Source: Priestia aryabhattai (GTDB taxonomy: Bacteria; Bacillota; Bacilli; Bacillales; Bacillaceae_H). From it: a DNA stretch of 64,000 nt. The notes under the pieces were generated by a model. The model worked only from the letters and a program-made list of their open reading frames with translations. It searched no databases and was not told the DNA's origin. Shown here piece after piece: positions 9,406 to 17,457 of this stretch. The stretch covers positions 868,001 to 932,000 of the forward strand of contig NZ_JAMBOQ010000001.1 in assembly GCF_023715685.1 (NCBI RefSeq), given 5' to 3'. Positions within the stretch are counted from its first letter, which is position 1. Each line of letters starts with the position of its first letter. The position numbers and the translations under genes were made by a program.

Positions 9406-9445
9406 ATTCGGTATTTACTAAATTGAGCTTTTTTATCATGTACGC

Positions 9446-9829
9446 TTACACAACTAGAGACGCAAGACTTGTTTTTTTCTTGACTAAATTTTTAAGAGCG
9501 GATTCGTTATAGCCTACTACAAGCTTTTTGCCATCTGTTAAAATTGGTCGGCGAAGCAAACGGGGATGCTCAATTAATAGATTGACTACTTCTGATAACG
9601 TCATGCTGTCCACATCAACATTTAACTTTTTATATTCTTGACTCCTTTTAGCAAGAAGTTCATCCATCCCTTCTGTTGTCATGGAAAGAAGTTCAAGCAT
9701 TTCTTTATGAGTAGGTGTTTCTCTAAATAAATGACGCTCTTTAAAATTTATATCTTCCTTCACTAACCACTTTTTCGTTTTACGACAAGATGTACAGCTC
9801 GGGTACGTATAAAATTTAATTTCTTCCAT
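9446..9829 (-). CDS. mgsR: Spx/ArsC-family stress regulator MgsR
   Basis: A 127-residue Spx-family protein with the redox CxxC pair at C12 and C15 (YPSCTSCRKTKKW) and the family segment LLRRPILTD near residue 93. In B. subtilis MgsR (YqgZ) binds RNA polymerase and tunes part of the sigma-B general stress regulon. The assignment over Spx rests on position (next to yqgY and yqgX) and on divergence from Spx. GGGAGGG precedes the ATG. The upstream gap carries an 11-bp periodic repeat array. Confidence 0.88.
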   Translation of the reverse strand: MEEIKFYTYPSCTSCRKTKKWLVKEDINFKERHLFRETPTHKEMLELLSMTTEGMDELLAKRSQEYKKLNVDVDSMTLSEVVNLLIEHPRLLRRPILTDGKKLVVGYNESALKNLVKKKTSLASLVV

Positions 9830-9870
9830 ATGAAACCCTCCCGTTTTTTAGTTATAGTTTGTTTATATAT

Positions 9871-9925
9871 ATTGTACATGTTTTGTATAACATTTGTATA
9901 GAATTTCGCACACGTTTTGTATAAC
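9871..9925. repeat. 11-bp periodic TTTGTATA repeat array upstream of mgsR
   Basis: Units resembling TTTGTATA start at 9871 (ATTGTACA), 9882, 9893 and 9916, with a degenerate unit around 9904. The steps are 11, 11 and 23 bp, so the units face the same side of the helix. Direct six-base repeats spaced by five bases are typical of OmpR-family response-regulator sites. The units do not match the PhoP or WalR consensus exactly. Confidence 0.5.
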
Positions 9926-9961
9926 TTTTTTCTTCTGTCGTATTTCAAGGAAAAGATAGCG

Positions 9962-9990
9962 TTTTCAGGAAAGGAAGGATGTATTATAAT
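9962..9990 (+). promoter_or_regulatory. Sigma-A type promoter for yqgY
   Basis: TTTTCA, a 17-bp spacer and a perfect TATAAT, about 100 bp upstream of the yqgY start and pointing toward it. Confidence 0.6.
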
Positions 9991-10089
9991 GGAAAAGTAT
10001 CGATATAGTTTCATAAGTGCTTTCTAGTGCTTACACAACGATGACATTCATCATGACACTAACTAAGTGTGATAAAGGAGGAAATGGAC

Positions 10090-10326
10090 GTGGAAAGAAT
10101 GTACCGTGTAATGGGGTTCTGGACAGCAATTTTTACTGTAATGTTTTACCTCGGTCACATGCATAAGACTTCTTTACTCTTTTTAGCTCAAACAGGCTTT
10201 TTTGTAATTCTTAGTTATTTAAAGCTGTCTGAAAGAATGTACATTTACGTTTTCGGAGCATATTTGACCGTCTTTTTTGTGGGGTTCACGTACTGGTCAA
10301 CTTTTATGATGACACCAGGACAGTAA
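10090..10326 (+). CDS. yqgY: DUF2626 small membrane protein YqgY
   Basis: A 78-residue hydrophobic protein of the YqgY/DUF2626 family with about three membrane segments and no catalytic motif; function unknown. GTG at 10090 lies eight bases after AAGGAGG and gives MERMYRVMGFW, matching the family start. The upstream in-frame ATG and GTG overlap that ribosome binding site. It is divergent from mgsR and convergent with yqgX, with a terminator directly after it. Confidence 0.9.
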   Translation: MERMYRVMGFWTAIFTVMFYLGHMHKTSLLFLAQTGFFVILSYLKLSERMYIYVFGAYLTVFFVGFTYWSTFMMTPGQ

Positions 10327-10330
10327 AGAG

Positions 10331-10357
10331 AAAAGCGATGGGCTTCCATCGCTTTTT
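10331..10357. terminator. Terminator between yqgY and yqgX
   Basis: AAAAGCGATGG and CCATCGCTTTTT around a GCTT loop. It serves yqgY on the plus strand and, thanks to the A run, yqgX on the minus strand. Confidence 0.88.
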
Positions 10358-10363
10358 GTATTC

Positions 10364-10996
10364 TTAAAAACCATTTAGAAAAGGATTTTGATCCATTTCG
10401 TGTCCCACAGTTGTTTCAGGTCCGTGACCGCTTAGTACAAGCGTATCTTCTGGAAGGGACAGCAATTTCGATTCGATGCTTTCTAACAGCTGAGCTTGAT
10501 TACCTCCAGGTAAATCTGTGCGTCCGATGCCGCCTGCAAAAAGCGCGTCACCAGATACTACAAAGTTACCCGGTTTGAAATAATATGAAACGCTGCCAGG
10601 AGAATGACCAGGCGTTTCATACACCTCAAATTGGAATGAACCGATTGTTAAATTGCCTTCGGATGAAATAATATCGGTTGCATCTGGAGCTGTGATTTCT
10701 CCTAAGTCAAAAAATTTCGAACCGTTTAAGTCACTATTATGAAGCCATTCTTTTTCGTTTTTATGTACATAAAGCGGGATAGAGTAGTGATTCTTCATCT
10801 CCTCTACTCCTCCAATGTGATCGAAATGAGCGTGTGTCAGCAAAATAGCTAATGGTTTATACGTTTGTTTTTCGAGAAATTCAACCAGCTGTTTTCCCTG
10901 AGCTCCCGGATCAAAAATTAAACATTCTCTTTTTTCGTTAGCAACGACGTAACAATTCGTTTGAATAGGTCCTAGCGGTATACGATGATAGTTCAT
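10364..10996 (-). CDS. yqgX: Metallo-beta-lactamase fold hydrolase YqgX (glyoxalase II-like)
   Basis: A 210-residue metallo-hydrolase with the two-metal signature HAHFDH at residues 55-60, ETPGHSPGS further on, VSGDALF and a C-terminal SGHGPETT. This small type resembles hydroxyacylglutathione/bacillithiol thioester hydrolases (GloC-like), and YqgX homologues are usually so annotated; the exact substrate cannot be read from sequence. The ATG follows AAGGAGG. The gene is monocistronic, bounded by a terminator on its 3' side. Confidence 0.9.
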   Translation of the reverse strand: MNYHRIPLGPIQTNCYVVANEKRECLIFDPGAQGKQLVEFLEKQTYKPLAILLTHAHFDHIGGVEEMKNHYSIPLYVHKNEKEWLHNSDLNGSKFFDLGEITAPDATDIISSEGNLTIGSFQFEVYETPGHSPGSVSYYFKPGNFVVSGDALFAGGIGRTDLPGGNQAQLLESIESKLLSLPEDTLVLSGHGPETTVGHEMDQNPFLNGF

Positions 10997-11204
10997 AATG
11001 TGTCCTCCTTGTAAAATTTATTTCCGTTATATGCATTATCATACACACATCATCTTATAAATGAAAGTAAGGACCATTCTAAGCCAAAGAAGCGAAAGAA
11101 AGATTGGTTTTCATCTCGACAAACGGTTAGAAAAGTTTTACAATTAAAGGGATAAGCTAATGATAGCGCTTTAATTTTAAGTTGCCTAAAGGAGGTTCCT
11201 TCGA

Positions 11205-11381
11205 GTGGGTCTTATGATTATTTTTGCACTAACAACATTGCTAGGCGTATTTGCAGCTATTTCATCTTTTAGAAATAAAAACATATTAGGCATTGGTTTT
11301 TCGGTACTAACATTCGGTGTATTCGGATGGTTTACCGTGATGACCATTATACATCACGGCTATCCGGCGGTACATCATTAA
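11205..11381 (+). CDS. yqgW: DUF2759 small membrane protein YqgW
   Basis: A 58-residue protein starting with GTG at 11205, nine bases after AAAGGAGG. It has two hydrophobic segments (about residues 3-20 and 29-50) joined by a short basic loop (SFRNKN). Sequence and position match B. subtilis YqgW, function unknown. It is easily missed because of its size and GTG start. It converges on yqgT with a shared terminator that begins at its stop codon. Confidence 0.88.
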   Translation: MGLMIIFALTTLLGVFAAISSFRNKNILGIGFSVLTFGVFGWFTVMTIIHHGYPAVHH

Positions 11382-11418
11382 AAAAGCCATGCAAAGCAGA
11401 TGCTTTGCATGGCTTTTT
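11381..11418. terminator. Bidirectional terminator between yqgW and yqgT
   Basis: AAAAAGCCATGCAAAGCA and TGCTTTGCATGGCTTTTT form a perfect 18-bp stem with a two-base centre, flanked by A and T runs. Confidence 0.93.
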
Positions 11419-12319
11419 AAATAGATAGATAATCCATTGCCGCAACTAAAATAGCCCTGGTCGGATTATACACGCGCGATATTTGAGATAAAGGCAGCGG
11501 ATTAATTCCTTTCCCCAGTTCTAAGGTGAACCCCAGCTTTTTCTTTTCTAAAATAAACCAATCCTTAAATCCCGCGTGACTATCAATCGTTTTAACTGCT
11601 TTATAACCACTTACCCTTTCAAAATAGCTTGCTATTTCCTCTGCTTCCTCCGGCTCTTCATTCATATACCCCCAATAAAATTCTTCTCCTTGGGTATGTA
11701 AAGCAATCACACAATCAAAATCATGACGCTCAACGAGTTTTACCATTGCCTGAGCTTCAGGTTCAGAGAGAGATTCATAGCCTGGAAAATCTCGATAATG
11801 CGGCGCTTTAGGTTCTTTACGCTTTTTTTCGATTTCCCAATAAGCTGGAAACTGATTGTTTAAGTCCACCCCTCGGATATTTGCTTTCCAACTTTGAAAA
11901 TCTGGAAAATCTCTCCCTATTTTAGAAAGAAAAGACGCATAAGGTTCACTTACAGCAGGACCTTTTAAGACCAGATCTACTCCGTCTGGGTTAACAACCG
12001 GAACCGCAGAAAGCGTAATTTGATCAAAAAGAGCTCTTGCATCCTGCCCATTTAACGCCTGGTCATAGTGAAGAGCAGCTAAATAATCTTCAATAAACTG
12101 TAGAAGAACATTCGTGGTAATCCATTCATTAGCATGAAAAGACGCATTAATATGAACCTTTCTCTCTCCGTTTCCAATTAAAATATGAGGGATCGGCTTT
12201 CCAAGTACGCTGCACCCTATCCATTCAAGAGAACCATAGGGATAATACGTCAAAAGTGTTTGTATATCTTTTATTGTTCGCGTGTAATCGTATGGCTTTT
12301 GGATATCTACAACTCGCAT
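11417..12319 (-). CDS. yqgT: M14-family zinc peptidase YqgT (gamma-D-glutamyl-L-diamino acid endopeptidase I type)
   Basis: A 300-residue M14 carboxypeptidase-fold enzyme. The zinc ligands are in SFHANEW (H and E of HxxE, near residue 83) and in IALHTQGEE near residue 208, and the catalytic glutamate is probably in TLELGKG near the C-terminus. Relatives cleave the D-Glu-meso-diaminopimelate bond of cell-wall peptides. No signal peptide is visible, so a role in cytoplasmic muropeptide recycling is inferred. ATG at 12319 lies eight bases after AAAGGAG; an in-frame GTG at 12328 overlaps that site. Confidence 0.88.
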   Translation of the reverse strand: MRVVDIQKPYDYTRTIKDIQTLLTYYPYGSLEWIGCSVLGKPIPHILIGNGERKVHINASFHANEWITTNVLLQFIEDYLAALHYDQALNGQDARALFDQITLSAVPVVNPDGVDLVLKGPAVSEPYASFLSKIGRDFPDFQSWKANIRGVDLNNQFPAYWEIEKKRKEPKAPHYRDFPGYESLSEPEAQAMVKLVERHDFDCVIALHTQGEEFYWGYMNEEPEEAEEIASYFERVSGYKAVKTIDSHAGFKDWFILEKKKLGFTLELGKGINPLPLSQISRVYNPTRAILVAAMDYLSI

Positions 12320-12371
12320 AATCTTCACTCCTTTACACTATGTATATGTAAAGATTAAAAAGATACATGAT

Positions 12372-12409
12372 AAAAAAGCGCTTTGACATTTAGTCAAAGC
12401 GCTTTTTTA
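12372..12409 (-). terminator. Terminator after glcK
   Basis: AAAAAAGCGCTTTGAC and GTCAAAGCGCTTTTTT around a five-base loop; a perfect stem with a T run on the minus strand, just past the glcK stop. Confidence 0.93.
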
Positions 12410-12430
12410 TCTCAGTTGGATTCTTGCTTA

Positions 12431-13405
12431 TTATTCAAAATAAGATTTAACTAACCAAGCTCCTCCAATAATTCCCGCATCATTTCCTAAAGTAGCAATT
12501 GCTAGTTCAGCACCTTGCGCTACGCGAGGAAATGCAAAACGTTTGAAATAATCTCTTACCGGTGTAAGTAATACCTCGCCTGCACGAGACACACCACCGC
12601 CTAGAACGATCTTCTCAGGGTTTAATGCATTAGCAGAGTTTGCTAGTGCTAGACCTAAATGAAAGGCAACTTTGTCTACAACATGCATAGCTAACTCGTC
12701 TTTTGAACGAGCTGCATCAAATACATCTTTAGATGTGACTTGTCCATTTTGCTCTAACACTGTACGAAGCTCACTTGGTTTGTCCGTTTCCGTTAATTCT
12801 TCCATTGTTAAACGTACAATTCCAGTTGCTGAAGCAATTGTTTCTAAACAGCCGGTTTTGCCGCAGTTACATGGCGCTCCGCCTTCAGGAATAGATGTGA
12901 TGTGGCCGATCTCACCAGCTGCTCCATTTACACCTTGTACAATTTCACCGTTGGCAATGACACCGCCACCAACACCTGTGCCAAGCGTAACACAAAGCAA
13001 ATCTTTTGCTCCGTCTCCAGCACCTTTCCACATTTCTCCAATCGCTGCAATGTTTGCATCATTGTCTACCACAACAGGAAGAGAAGTTTCTACTTCCAAG
13101 ATATCTTTGATAGGAAACTTTTCCCACCCTAAATTGACAGCTACTTCAATCGAACCGTTTGCAAAGTTGACAGGCCCCGGTGCACCAATACCAATTCCCA
13201 CTAACCTTGACTTTACTTCTCCAAGATCGTTTAACTTTTTATCAATTGCTTTTGCAATATCCGTTGGAATTTTACGGCCTTGCTCGCTCACATCCGTATT
13301 GATTTCCCACTTGTGAATGATTTCTCCATAATGATTAATAAAGGCCATTTTTATTGTTGTACCGCCTAAATCAACTCCAACTAACCATTTGTCATCCATG
13401 TTCAT
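12431..13405 (-). CDS. glcK: Glucokinase (ROK family)
   Basis: ATP-dependent glucokinase, 324 residues, feeding free glucose into glycolysis. It has the ATP-binding [11 protein letters not shown] at the N-terminus, [11 protein letters not shown] and the ROK zinc motif [10 protein letters not shown] near residue 180, with GTGVGGG between. The ATG overlaps the yqgQ stop (ATGA), so the two are coupled; a second ATG six bases downstream is also possible. The same yqgQ-glcK pair occurs in B. subtilis. Confidence 0.96.
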   Translation of the reverse strand: MNMDDKWLVGVDLGGTTIKMAFINHYGEIIHKWEINTDVSEQGRKIPTDIAKAIDKKLNDLGEVKSRLVGIGIGAPGPVNFANGSIEVAVNLGWEKFPIKDILEVETSLPVVVDNDANIAAIGEMWKGAGDGAKDLLCVTLGTGVGGGVIANGEIVQGVNGAAGEIGHITSIPEGGAPCNCGKTGCLETIASATGIVRLTMEELTETDKPSELRTVLEQNGQVTSKDVFDAARSKDELAMHVVDKVAFHLGLALANSANALNPEKIVLGGGVSRAGEVLLTPVRDYFKRFAFPRVAQGAELAIATLGNDAGIIGGAWLVKSYFE

Positions 13406-13608
13406 TCATCCTTTTTCTCTTTTTGTTGTTTTAACTCTCGACGAAGCAAAAGAATTGCCATTTGATAATCACGTACATCAATCAAATTAGACTGATATAA
13501 CTCTTTCACTTCCGCTTCCATCAGCTCTAAATCAGCAGTACGATCGCCCACGTATATAAAAATGCCGAAGGACTTTAATAATTGTTGTACATCATATAAC
13601 GTATTCAT
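13402..13608 (-). CDS. yqgQ: YqgQ family protein (DUF910)
   Basis: A 68-residue small protein of the YqgQ family; a family structure shows a three-helix bundle thought able to bind nucleic acid, but the function is unknown. It starts [19 protein letters not shown] and ends in a lysine-rich tail (KQQKEKKDE). It overlaps glcK by 4 bp and lies upstream in the same operon. Confidence 0.9.
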   Translation of the reverse strand: MNTLYDVQQLLKSFGIFIYVGDRTADLELMEAEVKELYQSNLIDVRDYQMAILLLRRELKQQKEKKDE

Positions 13609-13789
13609 TCTGTCACCTTTATCCTATTTTCTAGGTGATATGATTCATTTATTTTGAGATAACTCAACAGTCATTCAGTCATAAACAGCGGCCGTATTTA
13701 ACGCCCACTGCTAGGTCTACATATTAATATTCTAGTAAACGTTCTCACAATAGTAAAGTATAAAATATTAAATTCGTCATTCCACAGTT

Positions 13790-15310
13790 TTAATTTTGTA
13801 GCTGTCGCTTCAGCTTTTCATATTTTTTACTTTGTGGTTCAAGCGCAATTGCTTTATCTATATTTTTTGTAGCTGCTTGAATATCATTCAATTTGATATT
13901 CACCAGAGCCAACTTGTAATAAGCTTGATGATAAGTTGAATCATACTTTATAGCTTGCTTCAATTGATTTTTAGCTTCTTTATAATTTTCAAGGTAAAAT
14001 TCAGCACTAGCACTGATGAAATATACGTCACTATTGCTTGTCCCTTTTTCAATAAAAAGCTTAATGGCGTCCTTTGCTTCTTCATACTGCTTCTGCTGAA
14101 GATACGTAGCGGCTACGCTGAGTGCATAGGGCTCATCTTGATAAACAGAACGCTCATGATATCCATAAAAAAGCAGACTTCCTACTAATAAGAGCGTGCA
14201 AATGAAAGCCGGAATTTGAATATAAAGCTTTTTTTGTTTCGGTAAACTGACGATGCTCGCAGCTAAAAATCCGCCAACCAAGCCTCCAATATGCCCTGCA
14301 TTATCGACGTTCGGCGCAACTAACCCAAAAATCAAGTTAATCACAATGATAACAATGAAACTCGACCCCATTGTTCGAAAAAAGAAGCGCGGATTTGTTC
14401 TTGCTAAAAACAATAAAGCTCCAAAGCAACCAAAAATGGCGCCTGAGGCCCCTGCCGAAATAGACGTATTCCATATAAAACTTCCTAGAGCCCCTGCAAA
14501 CCCGGCAAATATATAAATAAAGACAAAACGCCCGCTGCCATATATCCTCTCTACAAGCGTTCCTAGGTAATACAAGGCTACACTATTCATAAGCAAATGC
14601 AGAAGTCCTATATGCAAAATCATGGGTGTAAAAAAACGCCACCATTCTCCTTCCATGATTAAGGGGTTGTATTTAGCTCCGTATTGAATCAGAGTGAGCG
14701 TATTTTGTGTACTGCTTTTCCACTCCAGAAATAGAAACATTAAGATTTGCAGCGCTAAAAATATATATGTAAAAATAGGTTTTCCATCCCCAGCTATTTG
14801 TTGTTCTTCGCTTTGTTTTTTCTGCACAAAAAGCACAATTTCATTTTTCCACTGTTCTATTCGCTGGGCTTCTTCTACGGAAGAGAAATTGTCTGCGCTT
14901 TCTAATGTAAGACCAAGCTGTTCGAATAGAGGTTCATAAGCACTTGCTTTCTCTGCCGTTAGTTGTTCAACGTAGCTATTCACTTTAGAGGGACTTGGCG
15001 CACTTTCTAAGGATTGCTCTGTATAAAAAGGATCAAAATCCGCAAAGTAAATCGTGTTAAGAGTAAGCGTTGATTTACCGCTCTGCTTTCGCACATTCTC
15101 AGCTCTTTGTAATGCATATAATACATCTTTTTGCTGCTCAACGGCTGATTTGAAATTCCGGCGGACTATGCGGACAATTGACTTGTCTTTGCGATGCGGA
15201 GATTGAAACCATAACTCTGAAGCATCAGCTTTCATCGAAATCAACTCATATGAAGAATGGCCAAGCAATTGCTGTGCCAGCTGCAAATAATAAAAATCTT
15301 GCCTAGACAA
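13790..15310 (-). CDS. gluP: Rhomboid intramembrane serine protease GluP with C-terminal TPR repeats
   Basis: A 506-residue rhomboid of the YqgP/GluP type. It has a soluble N-terminal domain (1-180), a rhomboid core (about 180-375) with catalytic serine in GASGAIFG near 288 and catalytic histidine in NAGHIGGLVGG near 338, then TPR-like repeats (about 390-500) such as AYYKLALVNIKLNDIQAA. In B. subtilis YqgP cleaves the magnesium transporter MgtE with FtsH and affects cell division. ATG at 15310 follows GAGGTGACT. Confidence 0.95.
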   Translation of the reverse strand: MSRQDFYYLQLAQQLLGHSSYELISMKADASELWFQSPHRKDKSIVRIVRRNFKSAVEQQKDVLYALQRAENVRKQSGKSTLTLNTIYFADFDPFYTEQSLESAPSPSKVNSYVEQLTAEKASAYEPLFEQLGLTLESADNFSSVEEAQRIEQWKNEIVLFVQKKQSEEQQIAGDGKPIFTYIFLALQILMFLFLEWKSSTQNTLTLIQYGAKYNPLIMEGEWWRFFTPMILHIGLLHLLMNSVALYYLGTLVERIYGSGRFVFIYIFAGFAGALGSFIWNTSISAGASGAIFGCFGALLFLARTNPRFFFRTMGSSFIVIIVINLIFGLVAPNVDNAGHIGGLVGGFLAASIVSLPKQKKLYIQIPAFICTLLLVGSLLFYGYHERSVYQDEPYALSVAATYLQQKQYEEAKDAIKLFIEKGTSNSDVYFISASAEFYLENYKEAKNQLKQAIKYDSTYHQAYYKLALVNIKLNDIQAATKNIDKAIALEPQSKKYEKLKRQLQN

Positions 15311-15394
15311 ATAGTCACCTCCTCATACTCTCTATATGTAAAGATGGCAGAAAGCCAGGAAAAAAGCAACGATTTTCCCTTTTTCTTTTTCTAC

Positions 15395-15430
15395 AAAAAA
15401 ACACCTTACAGGCTCGTAAGGTGTTTTTTA
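15395..15430 (-). terminator. Terminator between yqgO and gluP
   Basis: AAAAAACACCTTAC and GTAAGGTGTTTTTT around a short loop; a T run on both strands. It ends the yqgN-DUF92-yqgO transcript upstream of gluP. Confidence 0.9.
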
Positions 15431-15444
15431 TGTATCTTTCGCTC

Positions 15445-15627
15445 TTAGCGGAAGACCTGCTTCATTAAACGATCCCGAACAAACGGCAAATTAAAAAATG
15501 AACGAACAGCTAGACTGCGGATAAACGAATTTCCAAACAACGAATTTAAAACACGGTATCTCATTTGGTAGCCCAGCGTTCCAACGACTAAAAGCGTAAG
15601 TACTAATACAATATGTCTCATTTTCAA
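15445..15627 (-). CDS. yqgO: Small single-pass membrane protein, YqgO-like
   Basis: A 60-residue protein with an N-terminal hydrophobic helix (HIVLVLTLLVVGTLGY) and a basic amphipathic remainder. Position between gluP and yqgN matches B. subtilis yqgO, which is of similar size; the symbol rests mostly on position. It follows GGAGGC with good spacing. Function unknown. Confidence 0.7.
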   Translation of the reverse strand: MKMRHIVLVLTLLVVGTLGYQMRYRVLNSLFGNSFIRSLAVRSFFNLPFVRDRLMKQVFR

Positions 15628-15672
15628 GCCTCCTTACGTTTACTTTGCTCCTATGACGAACATTTTATGCTC

Positions 15673-16470
15673 TTATATAGGTAAAAGCAGTATAAGGATT
15701 CCGCCTGTAAAAGCAGCAAGCAAAATAGAAGCAAGATTCACAACATCATTGTTAAAAAAAGTTATTCCTTTTTCTTTTACCGTTGATTTACGACAATGAT
15801 CTTTCCGTTCCGTTTCAATACCGCAGCTTTGACAGCGAAAGCGAACTTGCACACTTGCTCCAAGAAGAGTGTCTATAGCGTTGCCAATAAAACCAAAGCA
15901 CCCGACTAGCAATATACTACTCAGCGATACGGATGGAAAAGCAAAATAACAAGCGGCAGCAATAAGAAAAGCTCCGGCTGCTCCGGCTACTGTGCCTAAC
16001 AGCGAAACGGCTCCTGAGGTACCCGCTTCTACTCTCTTTAACGGCCAAATGTAAAACGGCGGCTTCTTACTAAGAGACCCTATTTCAGATGCCCATGTGT
16101 CGGCATTAGCAGCTGAAATACTGATCATAAACATCCACATGCAAACAGGCAAAGCTGTTGCAGCATATAACAAACCGCAAGCAGCAGCTACACCTCCGTT
16201 AGCAAGGACTTGAATATAATCTCGCCTGTCGTGCTTTTGCAGCTTTTCTTCTAATACACGTTTTTTTTCTTTTTTGTACTTACTACACAACGTAGAGGTG
16301 CTAAAAAATAAGAGTAAGAGTAAAAAACCTTGAAGCGAAAAACCGATATAAACGCTCGCTCCTACGATAAAAGACATGCAGGCTCCCGATACAGTCAGTG
16401 CTTTTGCTATGTAGCCTGCTCCTGCCATGAGTAATATTACGATTATCATGACAATATCAAACGGATTCAC
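15673..16470 (-). CDS. DUF92 family integral membrane protein
   Basis: A 265-residue membrane protein of the DUF92/TMEM19 family. About six hydrophobic segments, the conserved NADTWASEIG (near residue 120) and a GNAIDTLLGASVQ segment (near 200) are visible. A CxxC pair (RCQSCGIETE) and a following CRKS suggest a metal-binding loop. Plant and archaeal relatives have been linked to prenyl-lipid phosphate metabolism, but that does not fix the role here. The start overlaps yqgN by 14 bp. I do not know a counterpart at this place in B. subtilis. Confidence 0.8.
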   Translation of the reverse strand: MNPFDIVMIIVILLMAGAGYIAKALTVSGACMSFIVGASVYIGFSLQGFLLLLLFFSTSTLCSKYKKEKKRVLEEKLQKHDRRDYIQVLANGGVAAACGLLYAATALPVCMWMFMISISAANADTWASEIGSLSKKPPFYIWPLKRVEAGTSGAVSLLGTVAGAAGAFLIAAACYFAFPSVSLSSILLVGCFGFIGNAIDTLLGASVQVRFRCQSCGIETERKDHCRKSTVKEKGITFFNNDVVNLASILLAAFTGGILILLLPI

Positions 16471-17023
16471 AGCAAATAAGCTCCTTCTCTGTCAAAATAT
16501 ATTCAACGGGAACATCGTGAGATTCATATGGAACCTCTGAAACGACTTGACAATCAAACGCAAGGCTTAGCTTATGTCCGGTATAGTTTGTTAAGTAACG
16601 GTCGTAATAGCCGCCACCATAGCCGATACGATATCCATTTTTGCTATATACCACGCCAGGAACAAGGAGTAAATCAATTGAAGATTTTGAAACGGGAACA
16701 GTTTCTTCAACAATTGGTTCGGCTAAACCGTAGTAAACTGTTTCAAGCTGTGAAAAATTCGTAATCTCGTAGAAGACCATTTGAGATGTTGTGGGGTTGC
16801 ACTTTGGAACAGCTACTTTCTTTCCATCTTTCCAAGCACGTTCAATGATAGCTTTCGTATTAACTTCTTTATTTCTTGAAACCGTAACTGCAACGACTCT
16901 AGCTTCTTTCCATAAATAAGTTTCATACAGTGCATTTGCTATGCTCGTTGAATGTGCCTCGTGCTGCTCTTCAGAAATTAAATTAAGAACGCGCTTCATC
17001 TCTTTGCGCAGATGAGATTTCAT
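16457..17023 (-). CDS. yqgN: 5-formyltetrahydrofolate cyclo-ligase
   Basis: A 188-residue enzyme converting 5-formyl-THF to 5,10-methenyl-THF with ATP, rescuing folate trapped by serine hydroxymethyltransferase. Signature parts: basic N-terminus with LRKEMKR, and the C-terminal VYSKNGYRIGYGGGYYDRYL, the ATP/substrate loop. It precedes the DUF92 gene with overlap and lies directly downstream of rpmG. Confidence 0.95.
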   Translation of the reverse strand: MKSHLRKEMKRVLNLISEEQHEAHSTSIANALYETYLWKEARVVAVTVSRNKEVNTKAIIERAWKDGKKVAVPKCNPTTSQMVFYEITNFSQLETVYYGLAEPIVEETVPVSKSSIDLLLVPGVVYSKNGYRIGYGGGYYDRYLTNYTGHKLSLAFDCQVVSEVPYESHDVPVEYILTEKELICCESV

Positions 17024-17038
17024 TTTAATTCCCCCTAT

Positions 17039-17070
17039 AAAAAAAACAGCAGGATTGTACTCCTACTGCT
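17039..17070 (-). terminator. Terminator after rpmG
   Basis: AGCAGTAGGA and TCCTGCTGTTTTTT with one G-T pair and a six-base loop, beginning at the rpmG stop codon. Confidence 0.75.
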
Positions 17071-17219
17071 TACTTTGTTTCACGATGAAGTGTAACTTTT
17101 TTAAGTCTTGGGCTGTATTTTTTTAACTCAAGACGATCTGGGTTATTACGCTTGTTTTTAGTTGTAATGTAATTACGGTCACCAGTTTCAGTGCAAGCTA
17201 ATGTAACGTTTACGCGCAT
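17070..17219 (-). CDS. rpmG: 50S ribosomal protein L33
   Basis: A 49-residue L33, starting [17 protein letters not shown] with the family segment [17 protein letters not shown]. It is the form without zinc-binding CxxC pairs (only one cysteine, C9), which in Bacillus is one of several L33 paralogues. GGAGGG precedes the ATG. Confidence 0.95.
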   Translation of the reverse strand: MRVNVTLACTETGDRNYITTKNKRNNPDRLELKKYSPRLKKVTLHRETK

Positions 17220-17457
17220 CTATTTTCCCTCCAAACATTATAAACATAAATCAGACTTTAATATAATATCATTTTTCGAAAGGAAATGCCAGTCTGTTTT
17301 TTTGAAGAAAGTCATTTAATTTTATTTCTTCACTTTTTCTTTTGTCTTAGAGCCTGAGCTCCTTCTCTGCTACGCTTGTATAGATGAAGTTTCTTGAAAT
17401 AAGCAGAATTCTCTTTATGAGAGGTGTACTTCCTTTCTTTTAAATAAAAACCATTAT

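Noticed and set aside
12672..13316. A 214-codon plus-strand frame opposite glcK
   Set aside because: It is the complement of the well-supported glcK; its composition (Ser/Pro/Thr-rich, no family) is what an antisense frame gives.
17330..17457. Lysine-rich minus-strand frame after the nucleotidyltransferase gene (ends LHLYKRSREGAQALRQKKK)
   Set aside because: Its upstream part runs through the nucleotidyltransferase gene in another frame and no start codon with a ribosome binding site lies in the free part. Nothing else is visible in the 238-bp gap to rpmG apart from AT-rich sequence.
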